From Bacteroidaceae bacterium (lineage in GTDB: Bacteria; Bacteroidota; Bacteroidia; Bacteroidales; Bacteroidaceae), in contig JAGCPD010000009.1 of NCBI GenBank assembly GCA_017645305.1, positions 84,007 through 148,006 on the forward strand: a stretch of 64,000 bases of DNA, read 5' to 3'. A model generated the notes under the pieces. The model was not told where the DNA came from. It made no database searches and was given only the letters and a program-made list of their open reading frames with translations. Shown here piece by piece: positions 9,380-18,593 of the stretch. Position 1 is the stretch's first letter, and each line of letters opens with the position of its first letter. The position numbers were made by a program, and so were the translations under genes.

Positions 9380-9462
9380 TTATTAATTATTAATTGTTAA
9401 TTGTTAATTGTTAATTGTTAATTCGTTTTCGTTATCGTTAATCATTCGCTAACCGCTAACCC
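9376..9462 (+). repeat. Low-complexity intergenic repeat (TTAATTGTTAATT / GCTAACC units)
   Basis: Tandem TTAATTATTAATTG-type units are followed by TTCGTTTTCGTTATCG and then CGCTAACCGCTAACC. The same three blocks recur at 13681-13808 and 23699-23922, and the CGAAAAC-type block also at 18521-18540 and 21901-21925. Lies between apgM and thrC. Confidence 0.8.
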
Positions 9463-9476
9463 CAAATAAAATAATT

Positions 9477-10805
9477 ATGAATTACTATAGTACAAACGGA
9501 AAAGCTCCTCTTGCAACGCTTCAGAAAGCAGTTGTAAAGGGATTGGCAGAAGACAAGGGGCTCTATATGCCCCAAAGTATCAAACCCCTACCACAGTCGT
9601 TCTTCGACAAGATACATGACCTCACCTTTCAGGAGATAGCCTATCAGGTGGCTGACTGTTTCTTTGGCGAGGATGTCGAGGCTGATGCGTTGCGCAGGAT
9701 TGTCAACGACACCCTTTCCTTCGATGTCCCTCTGGTAAAGGTTTCCGACCCCAAAGGAGAAGGACAGAAGGGAGCCATTTATAGTTTGGAACTCTTTCAC
9801 GGTCCTACGTTGGCCTTCAAGGATGTGGGCGCACGCTTCATGGCGCGATTATTGCGTTACTTTGCTCCCGCCAGCGGTGGGAAAAAAGTGAACGTACTGG
9901 TAGCCACCAGTGGCGATACAGGCTCTGCCGTTGCCAACGGATTCCTGGGCGTAGAGGGTATTCACGTGTATGTCCTCTATCCCAAGGGCAAGGTAAGTCC
10001 CATTCAGGAATGCCAGTTCACCACCTTGGGACAGAATATTACTGCCATCGAGGTAGATGGTGTCTTCGACGATTGCCAGGCGCTTGTCAAGAGTGCCTTT
10101 ATCGACAAGGATTTGACTGACCACATGCAGCTCACCTCTGCCAACAGTATCAATGTGGCACGTTTCCTGCCCCAGAGCTTCTATTATTTCTATGCCTATG
10201 CGCAACTGAAGAAGTTAGGGCTTGCTGATAACGTGGTGGCATGTGTGCCAAGCGGAAACTTCGGCAACCTCTGTTCTGCGCTCTTCGGCAAGCGTATGGG
10301 TCTGCCCGTAAAGCGTTTCATTGCCGCCAATAATGAGAACGATGTCTTCTACTATTACCTAATGACAGGCTCGTACTACCCAAAGAGAAGTATGCAAACC
10401 ATTGCCAACGCTATGGATGTGGGCGACCCCAGCAATTTTGCCCGTATTTACGACCTCTATGGACGTAGCCATGAAGCCATCTGTGCCGATATTTCAGGTG
10501 CTACCTATACAGACGAGCAGATTGCCTATACTATGCGCCAGTGTCTCTGCGAGACAGGCTATCAGCTTGACCCTCATGGTGCCTGTGGCTACCGTGCTTT
10601 GCAAGAGGGATTATGTGAAGGTGAGGTTGGCTTCTTCCTCGAGACCGCTCATCCAGCCAAGTTCAAGCAGGTGGTGGATGAAATCTGCGATACCGACATA
10701 GAAATTCCTGCCCGCCTGCAAGCCTTTATGCAGGGTAAGAAGCAGAGCGTCGGCATGAGTAAGAATTTTGCTGACTTCAAGGCTTATTTGCTGAAGCAGC
10801 AATAG
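9477..10805 (+). CDS. thrC: Threonine synthase
   Basis: A 442-residue fold-type II PLP enzyme that converts O-phosphohomoserine to threonine. It starts MNYYSTNGKAPLATLQKAV, as in the bacterial/yeast long form. The PLP lysine is K115 in 'TLAFKDVGARF'. Substrate and phosphate loops show as 'TSGDTGSAVANG', 'SANSINVARFLPQ' and 'VPSGNFGNLCS'. It is the third gene of the threonine operon. Its last 29 bases overlap the 3' end of trmO on the other strand, an unusual tail-to-tail overlap without room for a terminator. Confidence 0.97.
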   Translation: MNYYSTNGKAPLATLQKAVVKGLAEDKGLYMPQSIKPLPQSFFDKIHDLTFQEIAYQVADCFFGEDVEADALRRIVNDTLSFDVPLVKVSDPKGEGQKGAIYSLELFHGPTLAFKDVGARFMARLLRYFAPASGGKKVNVLVATSGDTGSAVANGFLGVEGIHVYVLYPKGKVSPIQECQFTTLGQNITAIEVDGVFDDCQALVKSAFIDKDLTDHMQLTSANSINVARFLPQSFYYFYAYAQLKKLGLADNVVACVPSGNFGNLCSALFGKRMGLPVKRFIAANNENDVFYYYLMTGSYYPKRSMQTIANAMDVGDPSNFARIYDLYGRSHEAICADISGATYTDEQIAYTMRQCLCETGYQLDPHGACGYRALQEGLCEGEVGFFLETAHPAKFKQVVDEICDTDIEIPARLQAFMQGKKQSVGMSKNFADFKAYLLKQQ

Positions 10806-11481
10806 GCTGTGCCTCGGTTACTGTGGCTTTTCCGTCAGCAACACGGAACTTCACCTCGTAGCCGGCAAACTCTAAGGCATAGATGCGTTCAGGGTCCTGC
10901 TGGTAGTGGGGACGGGGGTCGGCAGCCAGTACGCCACGCAGCGCTTCCCGTCTTTCGGCATCAAACAGATTTGCAATATCAGACGGAATCTCTACTTCCA
11001 GAGGTTCCGTCTTTTGGTTTTGCTCCTCGGCAAATCCGCCTCGTGCGTCAGGGTGGGAATCGGTAAAGGGCAGGTAAGGTTTAATGTCCAGAATGGGTGT
11101 CCCGTCCATCAGGTCGGCCCCTTCCACCTCTATCACGGGCCCTTCGGGTGTCTGCAACTCAATCTTTGTGATGCGTACCGAAGAAAGCCCTATGCTGTTA
11201 GGCCGGAAAGGGCTCCTTGTTGCCCATACCCCCATACGCTGGTTACCTCCCAAGCGCGGAGGGCGCACCGTAGGGCTCCATCCGTCATCCTCCCTGTGTG
11301 CCTCCGAGAAGTCCCACAGCAGCCAGATGTGCGAGAAGCCTTCCAGGCCCCGCAACGCCTCGGCATTGCGGAATTCCGGTTCAAAAACGATGCGTCCCTT
11401 CAGTCCCTTTACCAGTCCGCTCTGACGCGGAACGCCGAACTTGGTCTTGAAGTCGGTATGTATCTTGGCAACTGTCTTCAT
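10777..11481 (-). CDS. trmO: tRNA m6t6A37 methyltransferase TrmO (TsaA family)
   Basis: A 234-residue protein of the TsaA/TrmO family, which methylates N6 of t6A37 in tRNA using S-adenosylmethionine. Seen: 'IHTDFKTKFGVPRQSGL', 'SHIWLLWDFSE', 'MGVWATRSPFRPNSIGLSSV' (the family signature) and 'GADLMDGTPILDIKPYLPF'. A C-terminal extension follows the core barrel, as in E. coli YaeB. ClpB lies 20 bases upstream on the same strand, so the two are probably co-transcribed. Confidence 0.92.
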   Translation of the reverse strand: MKTVAKIHTDFKTKFGVPRQSGLVKGLKGRIVFEPEFRNAEALRGLEGFSHIWLLWDFSEAHREDDGWSPTVRPPRLGGNQRMGVWATRSPFRPNSIGLSSVRITKIELQTPEGPVIEVEGADLMDGTPILDIKPYLPFTDSHPDARGGFAEEQNQKTEPLEVEIPSDIANLFDAERREALRGVLAADPRPHYQQDPERIYALEFAGYEVKFRVADGKATVTEAQPIAASANKP

Positions 11482-11501
11482 CTTTCCCTGCCTCCAGTCG
11501 T

Positions 11502-13634
11502 TTATCCTATGGCGTTGCGGAATGTAAGGTGATTATCCTCGACATCCACCTCAATGGGAATGTTTTGTTGAAGCGTTCCGCCCAGCATAGCCTTGCTCAG
11601 GTCGTTCAGCAGCAGGCGCTGTATGGCACGTTTCACAGGCCGTGCACCGAAGTCGGGGTCGTAGCCCTCCCTTGCCAGCAGTTCTATGGCAGGTTCCGTC
11701 ACCTTCAGCTTCACGTTGTTCTGCTCCAGCATCTTGGCAATGCCGTTGATCTGCAGACGTACCACCTGTTTAATCTCGCCCTGTGTAAGCGGATGGAAGA
11801 CAATCGTCTCATCTATACGGTTCAGGAACTCAGGTCGGATGGTCTGGCGCAGCAGCTGCAGCACCTCCTGCTTCGTCTCCTCCAGCTTCTCGGTAGGTGC
11901 ATTGGCAAAGAGCTGGCTTCCCAGGTTGCTGGTCATGATGATGATGGTGTTCTTGAAGTTCACCGTACGTCCCTTCGAGTCAGTCAGCCTGCCGTCGTCC
12001 AGCACTTGCAGCAGCGTGTTGAAGACATCCGGGTGAGCCTTCTCAATCTCATCGAAGAGCACCACCTGATACGGCTTACGCCTTACGGCCTCCGTCAGCT
12101 GTCCGCCCTCGTCGTAGCCCACATATCCTGGCGGGGCACCAATCAGACGCGTCACGCTGAACTTCTCCTGGTACTCACTCATATCTATACGCGTCATCAT
12201 GCTCTCATCGTTGAACAGGTAGTCAGCCAGCGCCTTAGCCAGCTCCGTCTTACCCACACCCGTAGTACCCAGGAAGATAAAGGAGCCTATGGGTCGCTTG
12301 GGGTCCTGCATACCGGCACGACTGCGCCTTACGGCATCGCTCACGGCCTGTATGGCCTCGTCCTGCCCGATTACACGCTTGTGCAGTTCCTCCTCCAGGT
12401 GCAGCAGTTTCTCGCGTTCGCTCTGCATCATCTTTCTTACGGGTATTCCCGTCCAGCGGCTTACCACATCGGCAATGTCGTCAGCCGTCACCTCCTCCTT
12501 TAGCATAGCCTCACTGCCCTGAGCCTCTTTCAGTTGCTGTTGTGTAGCCTCAATGTCCTTCTCCAGCTGCTGCAGCTTGCCGTAGCGAATCTCAGCCACC
12601 TTGGCATAGTTGCCCTCGCGTTCAGCCCTTTCAGCCTCGAACTTCAGGGTTTCTATCTGCTGTTTGTTCTGCTGTATGTGGTTCAGCAGGTTCTTCTCGC
12701 CCTGCCATTTCTGTTTGAAGTGGTTTTCCTGCTCCTGCAGTTCCGCAATCTCCTTGTTCAGGGCCTCCAGTTTAGGCTGGTCCCCCTCGCGCTTGATGGC
12801 CTCACGCTCAATTTCCAGTTGCTTCAGCCTACGGCTTATCTCATCCAGTTCCTCAGGCACCGAGTCGCGTTCCATACGCAGCTTGGCGGCTGCCTCGTCC
12901 ATCAGGTCAATAGCTTTGTCAGGCAGGAAACGTTCCGTAATGTATCGCGTAGAGAGTTCCACAGCCGCAATGATGGCATCATCCTGGATACGTACGTGGT
13001 GATGGTTCTCATAGCGCTCCTTCAGACCACGCAGGATGCTGATGCTGGCCAGACGGTCCGGCTCATCCACCATTACGGTCTGGAAGCGTCGCTCCAGTGC
13101 CTTATCCACCTCAAAGTACTTCTGGTATTCGTCCAGCGTGGTAGCACCGATGCTGCGCAGTTCGCCTCTGGCCAGGGCAGGTTTCAGGATGTTGGCGGCA
13201 TCCATAGCGCCCTCGCTCTTGCCGGCACCCACCAGCGTGTGAATCTCATCTATGAACAGGATAATGTTACCCTCGCTCTGAACCACCTCGTTTACAACGC
13301 CCTTTAGACGCTCCTCAAACTCACCCTTGTATTTGGCTCCAGCTACCAGAGCACCCATATCCAGGCTGTATAGCTGTTTCTCCTTCAGGTTCTCAGGCAC
13401 ATCGCCCCTGAGGATACGGTGTGCAAGTCCCTCCACAATAGCGGTCTTACCGGTACCCGGTTCACCTATCAGTATGGGGTTGTTCTTTGTACGTCGCGAG
13501 AGGATCTGCAGCACACGCCTTATCTCCTCGTCCCTTCCTATTACGGGGTCCAGCTTGCCGGCACGTGCCTCATCCACAAGGTTTCTTGCAAACTGTTGCA
13601 GGAAACTATTTTGATTGTTGTTCTGTTTCATCAT
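11502..13634 (-). CDS. clpB: ClpB-type AAA+ disaggregase lacking the N-terminal domain
   Basis: A 710-residue Clp/Hsp100 ATPase. The first AAA+ module begins almost at once (Walker A GEPGTGKT at 58-65, '[12 protein letters not shown]'). A ~120-residue coiled-coil middle domain (about 255-380) marks ClpB rather than ClpA/C, and the second AAA+ module has '[16 protein letters not shown]' and '[13 protein letters not shown]'. ClpB is normally about 860 residues with a ~150-residue N-domain; here none is encoded, because upstream of the ATG there is only AGGAG, then a 17-A run (minus strand). Known: N-less ClpB forms remain disaggregases but handle substrates differently. No ClpP-binding loop was recognised. 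Confidence 0.93.
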   Translation of the reverse strand: MMKQNNNQNSFLQQFARNLVDEARAGKLDPVIGRDEEIRRVLQILSRRTKNNPILIGEPGTGKTAIVEGLAHRILRGDVPENLKEKQLYSLDMGALVAGAKYKGEFEERLKGVVNEVVQSEGNIILFIDEIHTLVGAGKSEGAMDAANILKPALARGELRSIGATTLDEYQKYFEVDKALERRFQTVMVDEPDRLASISILRGLKERYENHHHVRIQDDAIIAAVELSTRYITERFLPDKAIDLMDEAAAKLRMERDSVPEELDEISRRLKQLEIEREAIKREGDQPKLEALNKEIAELQEQENHFKQKWQGEKNLLNHIQQNKQQIETLKFEAERAEREGNYAKVAEIRYGKLQQLEKDIEATQQQLKEAQGSEAMLKEEVTADDIADVVSRWTGIPVRKMMQSEREKLLHLEEELHKRVIGQDEAIQAVSDAVRRSRAGMQDPKRPIGSFIFLGTTGVGKTELAKALADYLFNDESMMTRIDMSEYQEKFSVTRLIGAPPGYVGYDEGGQLTEAVRRKPYQVVLFDEIEKAHPDVFNTLLQVLDDGRLTDSKGRTVNFKNTIIIMTSNLGSQLFANAPTEKLEETKQEVLQLLRQTIRPEFLNRIDETIVFHPLTQGEIKQVVRLQINGIAKMLEQNNVKLKVTEPAIELLAREGYDPDFGARPVKRAIQRLLLNDLSKAMLGGTLQQNIPIEVDVEDNHLTFRNAIG

Positions 13635-13920
13635 ATTCTTCTCCTTTCCTTTTCTTTTTTTTTTTTTTTTTCTTTATTTTAATGAACCGCTAACCGCTAA
13701 CCCTTTTTTCAATTAACAATTAATAATTAACAATTAACCTCTCCAAAATAGTTTTGGTTTTCGTTTTGGTTTTCGTTAAATTTCGCTAACCGCTAACCGC
13801 TAACTGATAGCCGTTCAACAGAAGTACAACAAACCTCGTGCAACTTGTTTGTTATCAGACAAATTGGCGTTTTTTGCGTCATTTTGGCAAGTCAGACGGG
13901 TTGTGAGGTAGTATAAAACA
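13635..13920. repeat. Intergenic region with modular low-complexity repeat
   Basis: Starts with a 17-T run (13655-13671), then ACCGCTAACCGCTAACC, AATTAACAATTAATAATTAAC, CCAAAATAGT, TTTTGGTTTTCGTTTTGG and more GCTAACC units up to about 13808. Read on the minus strand these are the same blocks, in the same order, as at 23850-23922, including ACTATTTTGGA. No gene or RNA is seen; 13809-13920 shows nothing recognisable. Confidence 0.75.
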
Positions 13921-13961
13921 AAAAGGCAAGCCCGAACCCTTTGGTTCCAAGCTTGCCTTTT
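13921..13961 (-). terminator. Intrinsic terminator after the 57-residue peptide gene
   Basis: AAAAGGCAAGC (13921-13931) pairs with GCTTGCCTTTT (13951-13961). An inner GAACC/GGTTC stem closes a short loop, and on the minus strand the stem ends in a T run. It ends the operon 16920-13980. Confidence 0.8.
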
Positions 13962-13979
13962 CTGAAGCCTATGGCTCAA

Positions 13980-14153
13980 TTACCATTCTTCGTCCCAAAC
14001 GCTCTTGTTATTGATAACACCTTTCGTCAGGATTTCAGTGTCGCTTTCAAGTTGATTACCTTCAGAATTATCAAGCACTACACTTGTCTGCAATACAGCG
14101 TGCTTAACATGCAGCGTAACGACTATTGTCTCTGGACTTATATATTTTTTCAT
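13980..14153 (-). CDS. 57-residue peptide of unknown function
   Basis: It starts MKKYISPETIVVTLHVKH and ends NKSVWDEEW. An in-frame start 14 codons upstream exists, but the ATG at 14153 has a perfect AAAGGAGGAAATAATT ribosome site in front and lies 19 bases after the stop of the secreted-protein gene. Small 'MKKYISPE...' proteins with an acidic, Trp-containing C-terminus recur in Prevotella-type genomes next to secreted proteins (my recollection); no function is known to me. No signal peptide or membrane segment. Length, strong ribosome site and own terminator argue for a real gene. Confidence 0.7.
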   Translation of the reverse strand: MKKYISPETIVVTLHVKHAVLQTSVVLDNSEGNQLESDTEILTKGVINNKSVWDEEW

Positions 14154-14172
14154 AATTATTTCCTCCTTTGGT

Positions 14173-16920
14173 TTAGAATAAGACTTTTTTTCCATTCACG
14201 ATGTATAAGCCCTTAGTCGGCTTCTGAACGCGGCGGCCGCTGAGGTCGTAAACAGCTCCATTTTCAATTTCCAATTTTCCATTTTCCATTGCATTAATGC
14301 CAGTTGCGTCATCATCGTCATCGTCGAAGACAAATGTAAAGCCCTTGGTACCGCCACCGCCAATTTCCATGTAAGCCTTGCCTGCGGGAACGGTTACGTC
14401 GCTCTTTACGAGATAGAAGCCAATCTTTCCTTCGTTATCACCATCCTTACCAACACCTAAACCATAAATGGTAGAACCGTCACCTGTAACAGAGCCGTCA
14501 GATGCTTCGAGAAGGTTGCCGGAAACGTCGTCTGCTGCCGTCGTGATAACTGGGAGATAATAAGTTCCAGCGTCAGCCTTTACGACTATTGGCTCATCAG
14601 CGGGAATATTAGACACCTCAGTCAGCGTCACTGTGCTTGCACCTGTGGCTGTAGCAATGTAAGCCTTTACACCTGATGGGAGGGTAACCTTACCCGTTGT
14701 TGTGTAAGTTGTATAGCCAGCAGTACCAACAGTCACTGACTCGCAGCCCTTTAAAGAGAAATTACCTAATGCGACATTACCGCTGCTCTTAGTGGTGTAA
14801 ATCCACTTGAGGTAACGTGTCGTAGCGGGAATATTTGTGAATGTTTCGGTAGCCTTTGAGCCTAGTTCTGTATAACTCTTCAAATCTGTATAACTTGAAC
14901 CGTCAGCAGAATACTGAACTTTGAATGTACCACCAGAGAAACTATTACCCTGAATATCATACTTTAGTTCGCCAGGGGCTTCATTAATCCTTAAAATGAG
15001 ATTATCATCCGTATTATCAAATTTAAGTTTTGGAGATGAACCATAATCAGTACCAAGAGCAGACTGGGTCATACCTGTTGGGAGACTGCCCTTCCCACTA
15101 TCGAAACTAAATGGCAGATTTGCATAGTCGCGAACCGTATATGTTGCAGAAGCAACCTCGCTGTTTGCCATACCATCTTTTGCGGCAATAGCCTTAATCG
15201 TTTGATTGGCGTTTATGGTAAGTGAACTGCTATAAACGGAACTGCTTGTTGTGGGAGTTGTACCATTGGTGGTGTAATATATTGTGGCACCATCGGTAGC
15301 ACAGCTCAAAGAAACACTTGTTCCCTTATCTACGATACCTTCTGAAACTGAGAACGTAGGTGTTGCGCAAGGTGCAGCAATGGTATAAGAAGCACTTGCC
15401 ACCTCACTGTCAGTCAATCCGTCCTTCACTGCGATAGCCTTAACGGTTGTGGCGGCGGTGATAGTTGGCTTGCTAGCGGGGTTATATGCTGTGCTGCTTG
15501 ATGTGGGAGTAGAGCCATCTGTAGTGTAGTAGATGCTGGCACCCTCCGTTGCACAGGTAATGGTTACCTTTGTTCCAGAGGCAACGGCACCACTGGCAGG
15601 AGAGATACTGGGAGTAGCAACAACTGTAAGCGCTGCCTGAACACCCTCCAACACGATGTCGTCAATACGTACATTGCTACTTGTGGTTGTGGTAAATACG
15701 ATAGTAATATTTTCAGTTGACGTTGTAACACCTTTAAATGTTACAGTATGTGTATCTTTTGAACTAAAGGTCAAGCCGTCACCTTCGTTTTCTTCACCAT
15801 CTACGGTAATGCCGTCTGTGGTGGTCTTTACATTAACATCAACAGCATTTGATTTGAATGTCAGAGTCAAATCACCAGAGTAACCATAGGTAGGATAAAG
15901 AAGGGGAATCGTGGCAGAGAATGTTCCAGAACTCTTACCCACAAGCAGCTCGGGTGAAGTGCCACCAGCAATTACTGCTTCATAGATTTTTGTTGTACCA
16001 CTTCCATCGGTACAAGCATAAGAATAAGTACCACCATCAGGCACATCATCAGCAGAATAGCCTGAGAAATCCTCACTCCAAATTGTTTCGAGGTCGGGAT
16101 CTTTATTGGTAACCGTCATTTCATAAGTATCAGAGCTGGATTTATAGGTATCGGCAACACCAGCATAGGAGGCTGTAAAGGTAACTGTTCCAGCACCAAC
16201 AAGGGTCACAGCGCCAGTGCTAGAATTAATAGTTGCAACTTCATCATTATCTCCGCTCCAAGTAACAGAGGCTTCGGGTACAGCCGCAGCAGGAGAACCA
16301 TAGGTTACAGAGGCTGCTAAAGAGCCAGCATCGGTACTGACGAATTTATTTGTGTTAGTGATGCCAGCATCGGATATCGTCGTGGTGGTAGTTGCACCTG
16401 ACGAAACAGCTTCGTAGGTATAAGTTATATAATATGCCTTAACACCTTTAGAAATTCCTGTTACAGTCACAGTCACAACAGTTCCAGTTTGTGCTTTAGT
16501 TGAAGAAACCGTAACATCAGAAGTCCCACTCAAAGAGCCGCTTCCAACAGTCGTGTCACCGACTTTCAAGGTAACAGTACCAGCCGTACTATCGAAGCCA
16601 CCAAATTTTGCACTAAAAGCTTTTACATTTACGTCAGCAGCAGCAATCGTGGCTGTGAATGTTATGCTTGTCGCGGGTTTTTTTGAAGAACCTATTTGTG
16701 CATAGCTTGTGTTTGGCGTAAAAGATGTTGTTCCTACAGTTGTAACACTCCATGTTTTACTTTGACTGTCTGAACCAGATACACTTGCATCATTAACATT
16801 TAAGCTTCCTGTTCCGGAACCGAAATTAATAATTCCAGTAGTATCCGCCCAAACAGAATTTGCCCCCCCCACTACCAGGGCGCATAGCAGGAGCATTGTT
16901 TTTAGTAGTTTTTGTTTCAT
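14173..16920 (-). CDS. Large secreted multidomain beta-sandwich protein
   Basis: A 915-residue exported protein with signal peptide MKQKLLKTMLLLCALVVGGANSVWA. In order: a beta-rich N-terminal domain; a Big_2-type Ig segment ('ATINSSTGAVTLVGAGTVTF', about 215-265); a sandwich domain (about 285-425); and two chitobiase/hexosaminidase C-terminal-type repeats, each with 'ATxGASIYYTTDGSTPT' and 'IKAIAVKDGLTDSEVAS' features (about 435-600). Another sandwich domain and a 'YDLSGRRV...GLYIVNGKK' sorting-like tail follow. No catalytic motif is seen, so adhesin or glycan-binding protein is the best guess. A run of D residues (DDDDDD) precedes the tail. Confidence 0.82.
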   Translation of the reverse strand: MKQKLLKTMLLLCALVVGGANSVWADTTGIINFGSGTGSLNVNDASVSGSDSQSKTWSVTTVGTTSFTPNTSYAQIGSSKKPATSITFTATIAAADVNVKAFSAKFGGFDSTAGTVTLKVGDTTVGSGSLSGTSDVTVSSTKAQTGTVVTVTVTGISKGVKAYYITYTYEAVSSGATTTTTISDAGITNTNKFVSTDAGSLAASVTYGSPAAAVPEASVTWSGDNDEVATINSSTGAVTLVGAGTVTFTASYAGVADTYKSSSDTYEMTVTNKDPDLETIWSEDFSGYSADDVPDGGTYSYACTDGSGTTKIYEAVIAGGTSPELLVGKSSGTFSATIPLLYPTYGYSGDLTLTFKSNAVDVNVKTTTDGITVDGEENEGDGLTFSSKDTHTVTFKGVTTSTENITIVFTTTTSSNVRIDDIVLEGVQAALTVVATPSISPASGAVASGTKVTITCATEGASIYYTTDGSTPTSSSTAYNPASKPTITAATTVKAIAVKDGLTDSEVASASYTIAAPCATPTFSVSEGIVDKGTSVSLSCATDGATIYYTTNGTTPTTSSSVYSSSLTINANQTIKAIAAKDGMANSEVASATYTVRDYANLPFSFDSGKGSLPTGMTQSALGTDYGSSPKLKFDNTDDNLILRINEAPGELKYDIQGNSFSGGTFKVQYSADGSSYTDLKSYTELGSKATETFTNIPATTRYLKWIYTTKSSGNVALGNFSLKGCESVTVGTAGYTTYTTTGKVTLPSGVKAYIATATGASTVTLTEVSNIPADEPIVVKADAGTYYLPVITTAADDVSGNLLEASDGSVTGDGSTIYGLGVGKDGDNEGKIGFYLVKSDVTVPAGKAYMEIGGGGTKGFTFVFDDDDDDATGINAMENGKLEIENGAVYDLSGRRVQKPTKGLYIVNGKKVLF

Positions 16921-16987
16921 AATGATATATATTTTAGGTTATAAATTAAGTTCTCTTTTCAATTCCCGTTTTGGGATTTCTCGCCCC

Positions 16988-17017
16988 CAAAATTACAAAA
17001 AAGTGTTGAGAGCGCAA
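16988..17017 (-). promoter_or_regulatory. Promoter of the large secreted protein gene
   Basis: On the minus strand TTTG (17017-17014), 18 bases, then TAATTTTG (16995-16988) matches the TTTG/TAnnTTTG consensus. The 5' UTR would be about 60 bases. Confidence 0.65.
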
Positions 17018-17254
17018 AATAAAAATCGATTTATTTTTCTCTTTTTTTCACCTGCCTTTGCCAGAATCGCAAAAGACATGCTTTTCGGAAAAGTGTCACA
17101 CGTGTCAAAGTGGTCAAGGCTGCGATTAAGTGAGTGTAGAGCCAACTTGTCCTACCTATGCCGAGCGTAAGCAGGCTCGCCAAAATGACCGCGACAGTGC
17201 AAAAAAATCTGGAAAAAAATCAAGAAAAAATCGTACACCGCAATGAGCGTGCCG

Positions 17255-17375
17255 TACCTTTGCACTATGAAAAGGCAAGGGTTAAGGCGGTGCGTTAAGG
17301 GAAAATAGTGCTACTCCTAAAGGAAAATTTTGCAGCCCTTAAGGGGAGCAAAAATCCCCTTTACAGGGGATTCTT
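17255..17375 (+). ncRNA. Possible small RNA
   Basis: TACCTTTG (17255-17262) is a good -7 element, but no -33 TTTG is visible. About 100 bases later AATCCCC (17353-17359), loop TTTACA, GGGGATT (17366-17372) forms a terminator-like hairpin, though the following T run is weak. The only reading frame between them is 13 codons (MKRQGLRR...). Nothing downstream on this strand could use the promoter. Confidence 0.25.
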
Positions 17376-17559
17376 GAATGAAAAATGAAAGAGTGAAAAG
17401 TGAAAAATGATAATTAGAGAAAATATTTGACGTTTTGGTAAAGTTTAATGTTTAAAGTGTAATGTTTAATGTCAGTTTTAAAGTTTAAAGTTTATGAGCA
17501 GTTTTTAATGGCTCTGTCCGAAAAGCCTGTTGAAATCATCATCTGCAATGCGCATAATG

Positions 17560-18024
17560 TCATTGATTTTTCCGAATCAGTTCATCAGCGCGAATGATAA
17601 GATATTTCAATTCGTTGCGTGCTTTGGACTCATCTAGAATCGAGAAGCCAACTTTTGTAAAAAGACCATCTCCATTTTTATTATAGACAACCTGCGTCAC
17701 AGGGACTCTTTCGATACCAAACCTATCCGTAATATTTTTTGTGGATGCGAGTTTAATATCCAATGTATAATAGTCAGCAAGTTCAGGGTAATTTTCGTAC
17801 ATAAATAATAATACACGCCGTTTATATATTAACGAGGGATAGCATGAACTCATATCGTAGGTAATAACTAAGGGACGGTTAAGCTGACTTAACAACTCTT
17901 TGTATTGTTGTTCTGTTGTAATTTTGGGTAAATCGCGTACTGTCAGCGAACTTGTTTGTGCTTGCGTGCAAAAATTTATCATGCATAATACCGCAATGCA
18001 TGTGAGGATTCTTTTAATGTACAT
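17560..18024 (-). CDS. Secreted thioredoxin-fold-like protein without a CxxC motif
   Basis: A 154-residue protein with a signal peptide (MYIKRILTCIAVLCMINFCTQA). The rest has a thioredoxin-like pattern: 'RPLVITYDMSSCYPS' at the usual active-site strand, 'YYTLDIKLASTKNITDRFGIERVPVTQVVYNKNG' with the cis-Pro position VP, then a final helix. Only one cysteine remains where CxxC would be, so it is probably not an oxidoreductase. The fold call is inference. It stands alone, with no terminator recognised. Confidence 0.65.
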   Translation of the reverse strand: MYIKRILTCIAVLCMINFCTQAQTSSLTVRDLPKITTEQQYKELLSQLNRPLVITYDMSSCYPSLIYKRRVLLFMYENYPELADYYTLDIKLASTKNITDRFGIERVPVTQVVYNKNGDGLFTKVGFSILDESKARNELKYLIIRADELIRKNQ

Positions 18025-18593
18025 AGTTGTGATGCTTTGATGTTAAAAAATGAAATTAAATAGGGAATTAAATAAGGGAGGTAGCCGGTCGCAGGCTGGC
18101 TGGACGGTAGTCCCTCTTTTACTTCCGAAAGTGCTGTAAAAGAATAACAATGCTTTTCATACCTTATATAATTTAGAACCTCTCACATGGGGGAGAGGCG
18201 TCCCCGTATTATTGTTTATTGATGCCACTGGTTGAATAATCTTTTGCAAAGGAACCACAAAAGGAGCAAAATAAAGCCCAAACGTTTGAATCGTATGAGC
18301 CGTATGTTACATGAGTTTCACGAATTTATACCCCCAAATGTTAAAAATGAGGGGAAAATGAAACTTTTTTATAAAATAATTTGGTTTATAAAATAAACTT
18401 GTTTACCTTTGCAGCGCAATCCGGATGAAAAGCGTCTTTCCTGAACTTACTGCAGAAGGGGAGGGGAGGGGCTTGGTTTTAGACTTTAGGCGTTAGACGT
18501 TAGACTTTAGTAACCAAAACGAAAACGAAAACCAAAAATCGTTCAGGTTCAGAGTTTTGTCGTTGAGTATTTAAACTTAAAATGTAAGAAAAA
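18025..18593. other. 569-bp intergenic region
   Basis: Between divergent genes. Holds a CCTCTC/GAGAGG hairpin at 18179-18198 resembling the G-rich palindrome found in coding regions elsewhere, the promoter at 18380-18411, and, within the ~175-base leader of the 18594 gene, the GGCGTTAGACTTTAGTAACC and AACGAAAACGAAAACC low-complexity blocks (18487-18540). No gene is seen. Confidence 0.6.
18380..18411 (+). promoter_or_regulatory. Promoter of the membrane protein/wHTH operon
   Basis: TTTG (18380-18383), 20 bases, then TACCTTTG (18404-18411): an exact fit to the Bacteroidota consensus. It predicts a long leader to the ATG at 18594. Confidence 0.75.

Larger units (their letters stand above)
16921..17559. 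other. 639-bp intergenic region
   Basis: Contains the promoter of the large secreted protein (16988-17017, minus), a decayed CACTCACTTAATCG element on the minus strand near 17118-17131 (see the fmt promoter), a possible small RNA at 17255-17375, and an A/T-rich tract at 17376-17510 built of GTTTAAAGTTTAATG-like units. No protein gene is convincing. Confidence 0.6.

Noticed and set aside
11529..13307. Long plus-strand reading frames opposite clpB
   Set aside because: Leucine/glutamine-rich translations of the antisense strand without start signals or domains.
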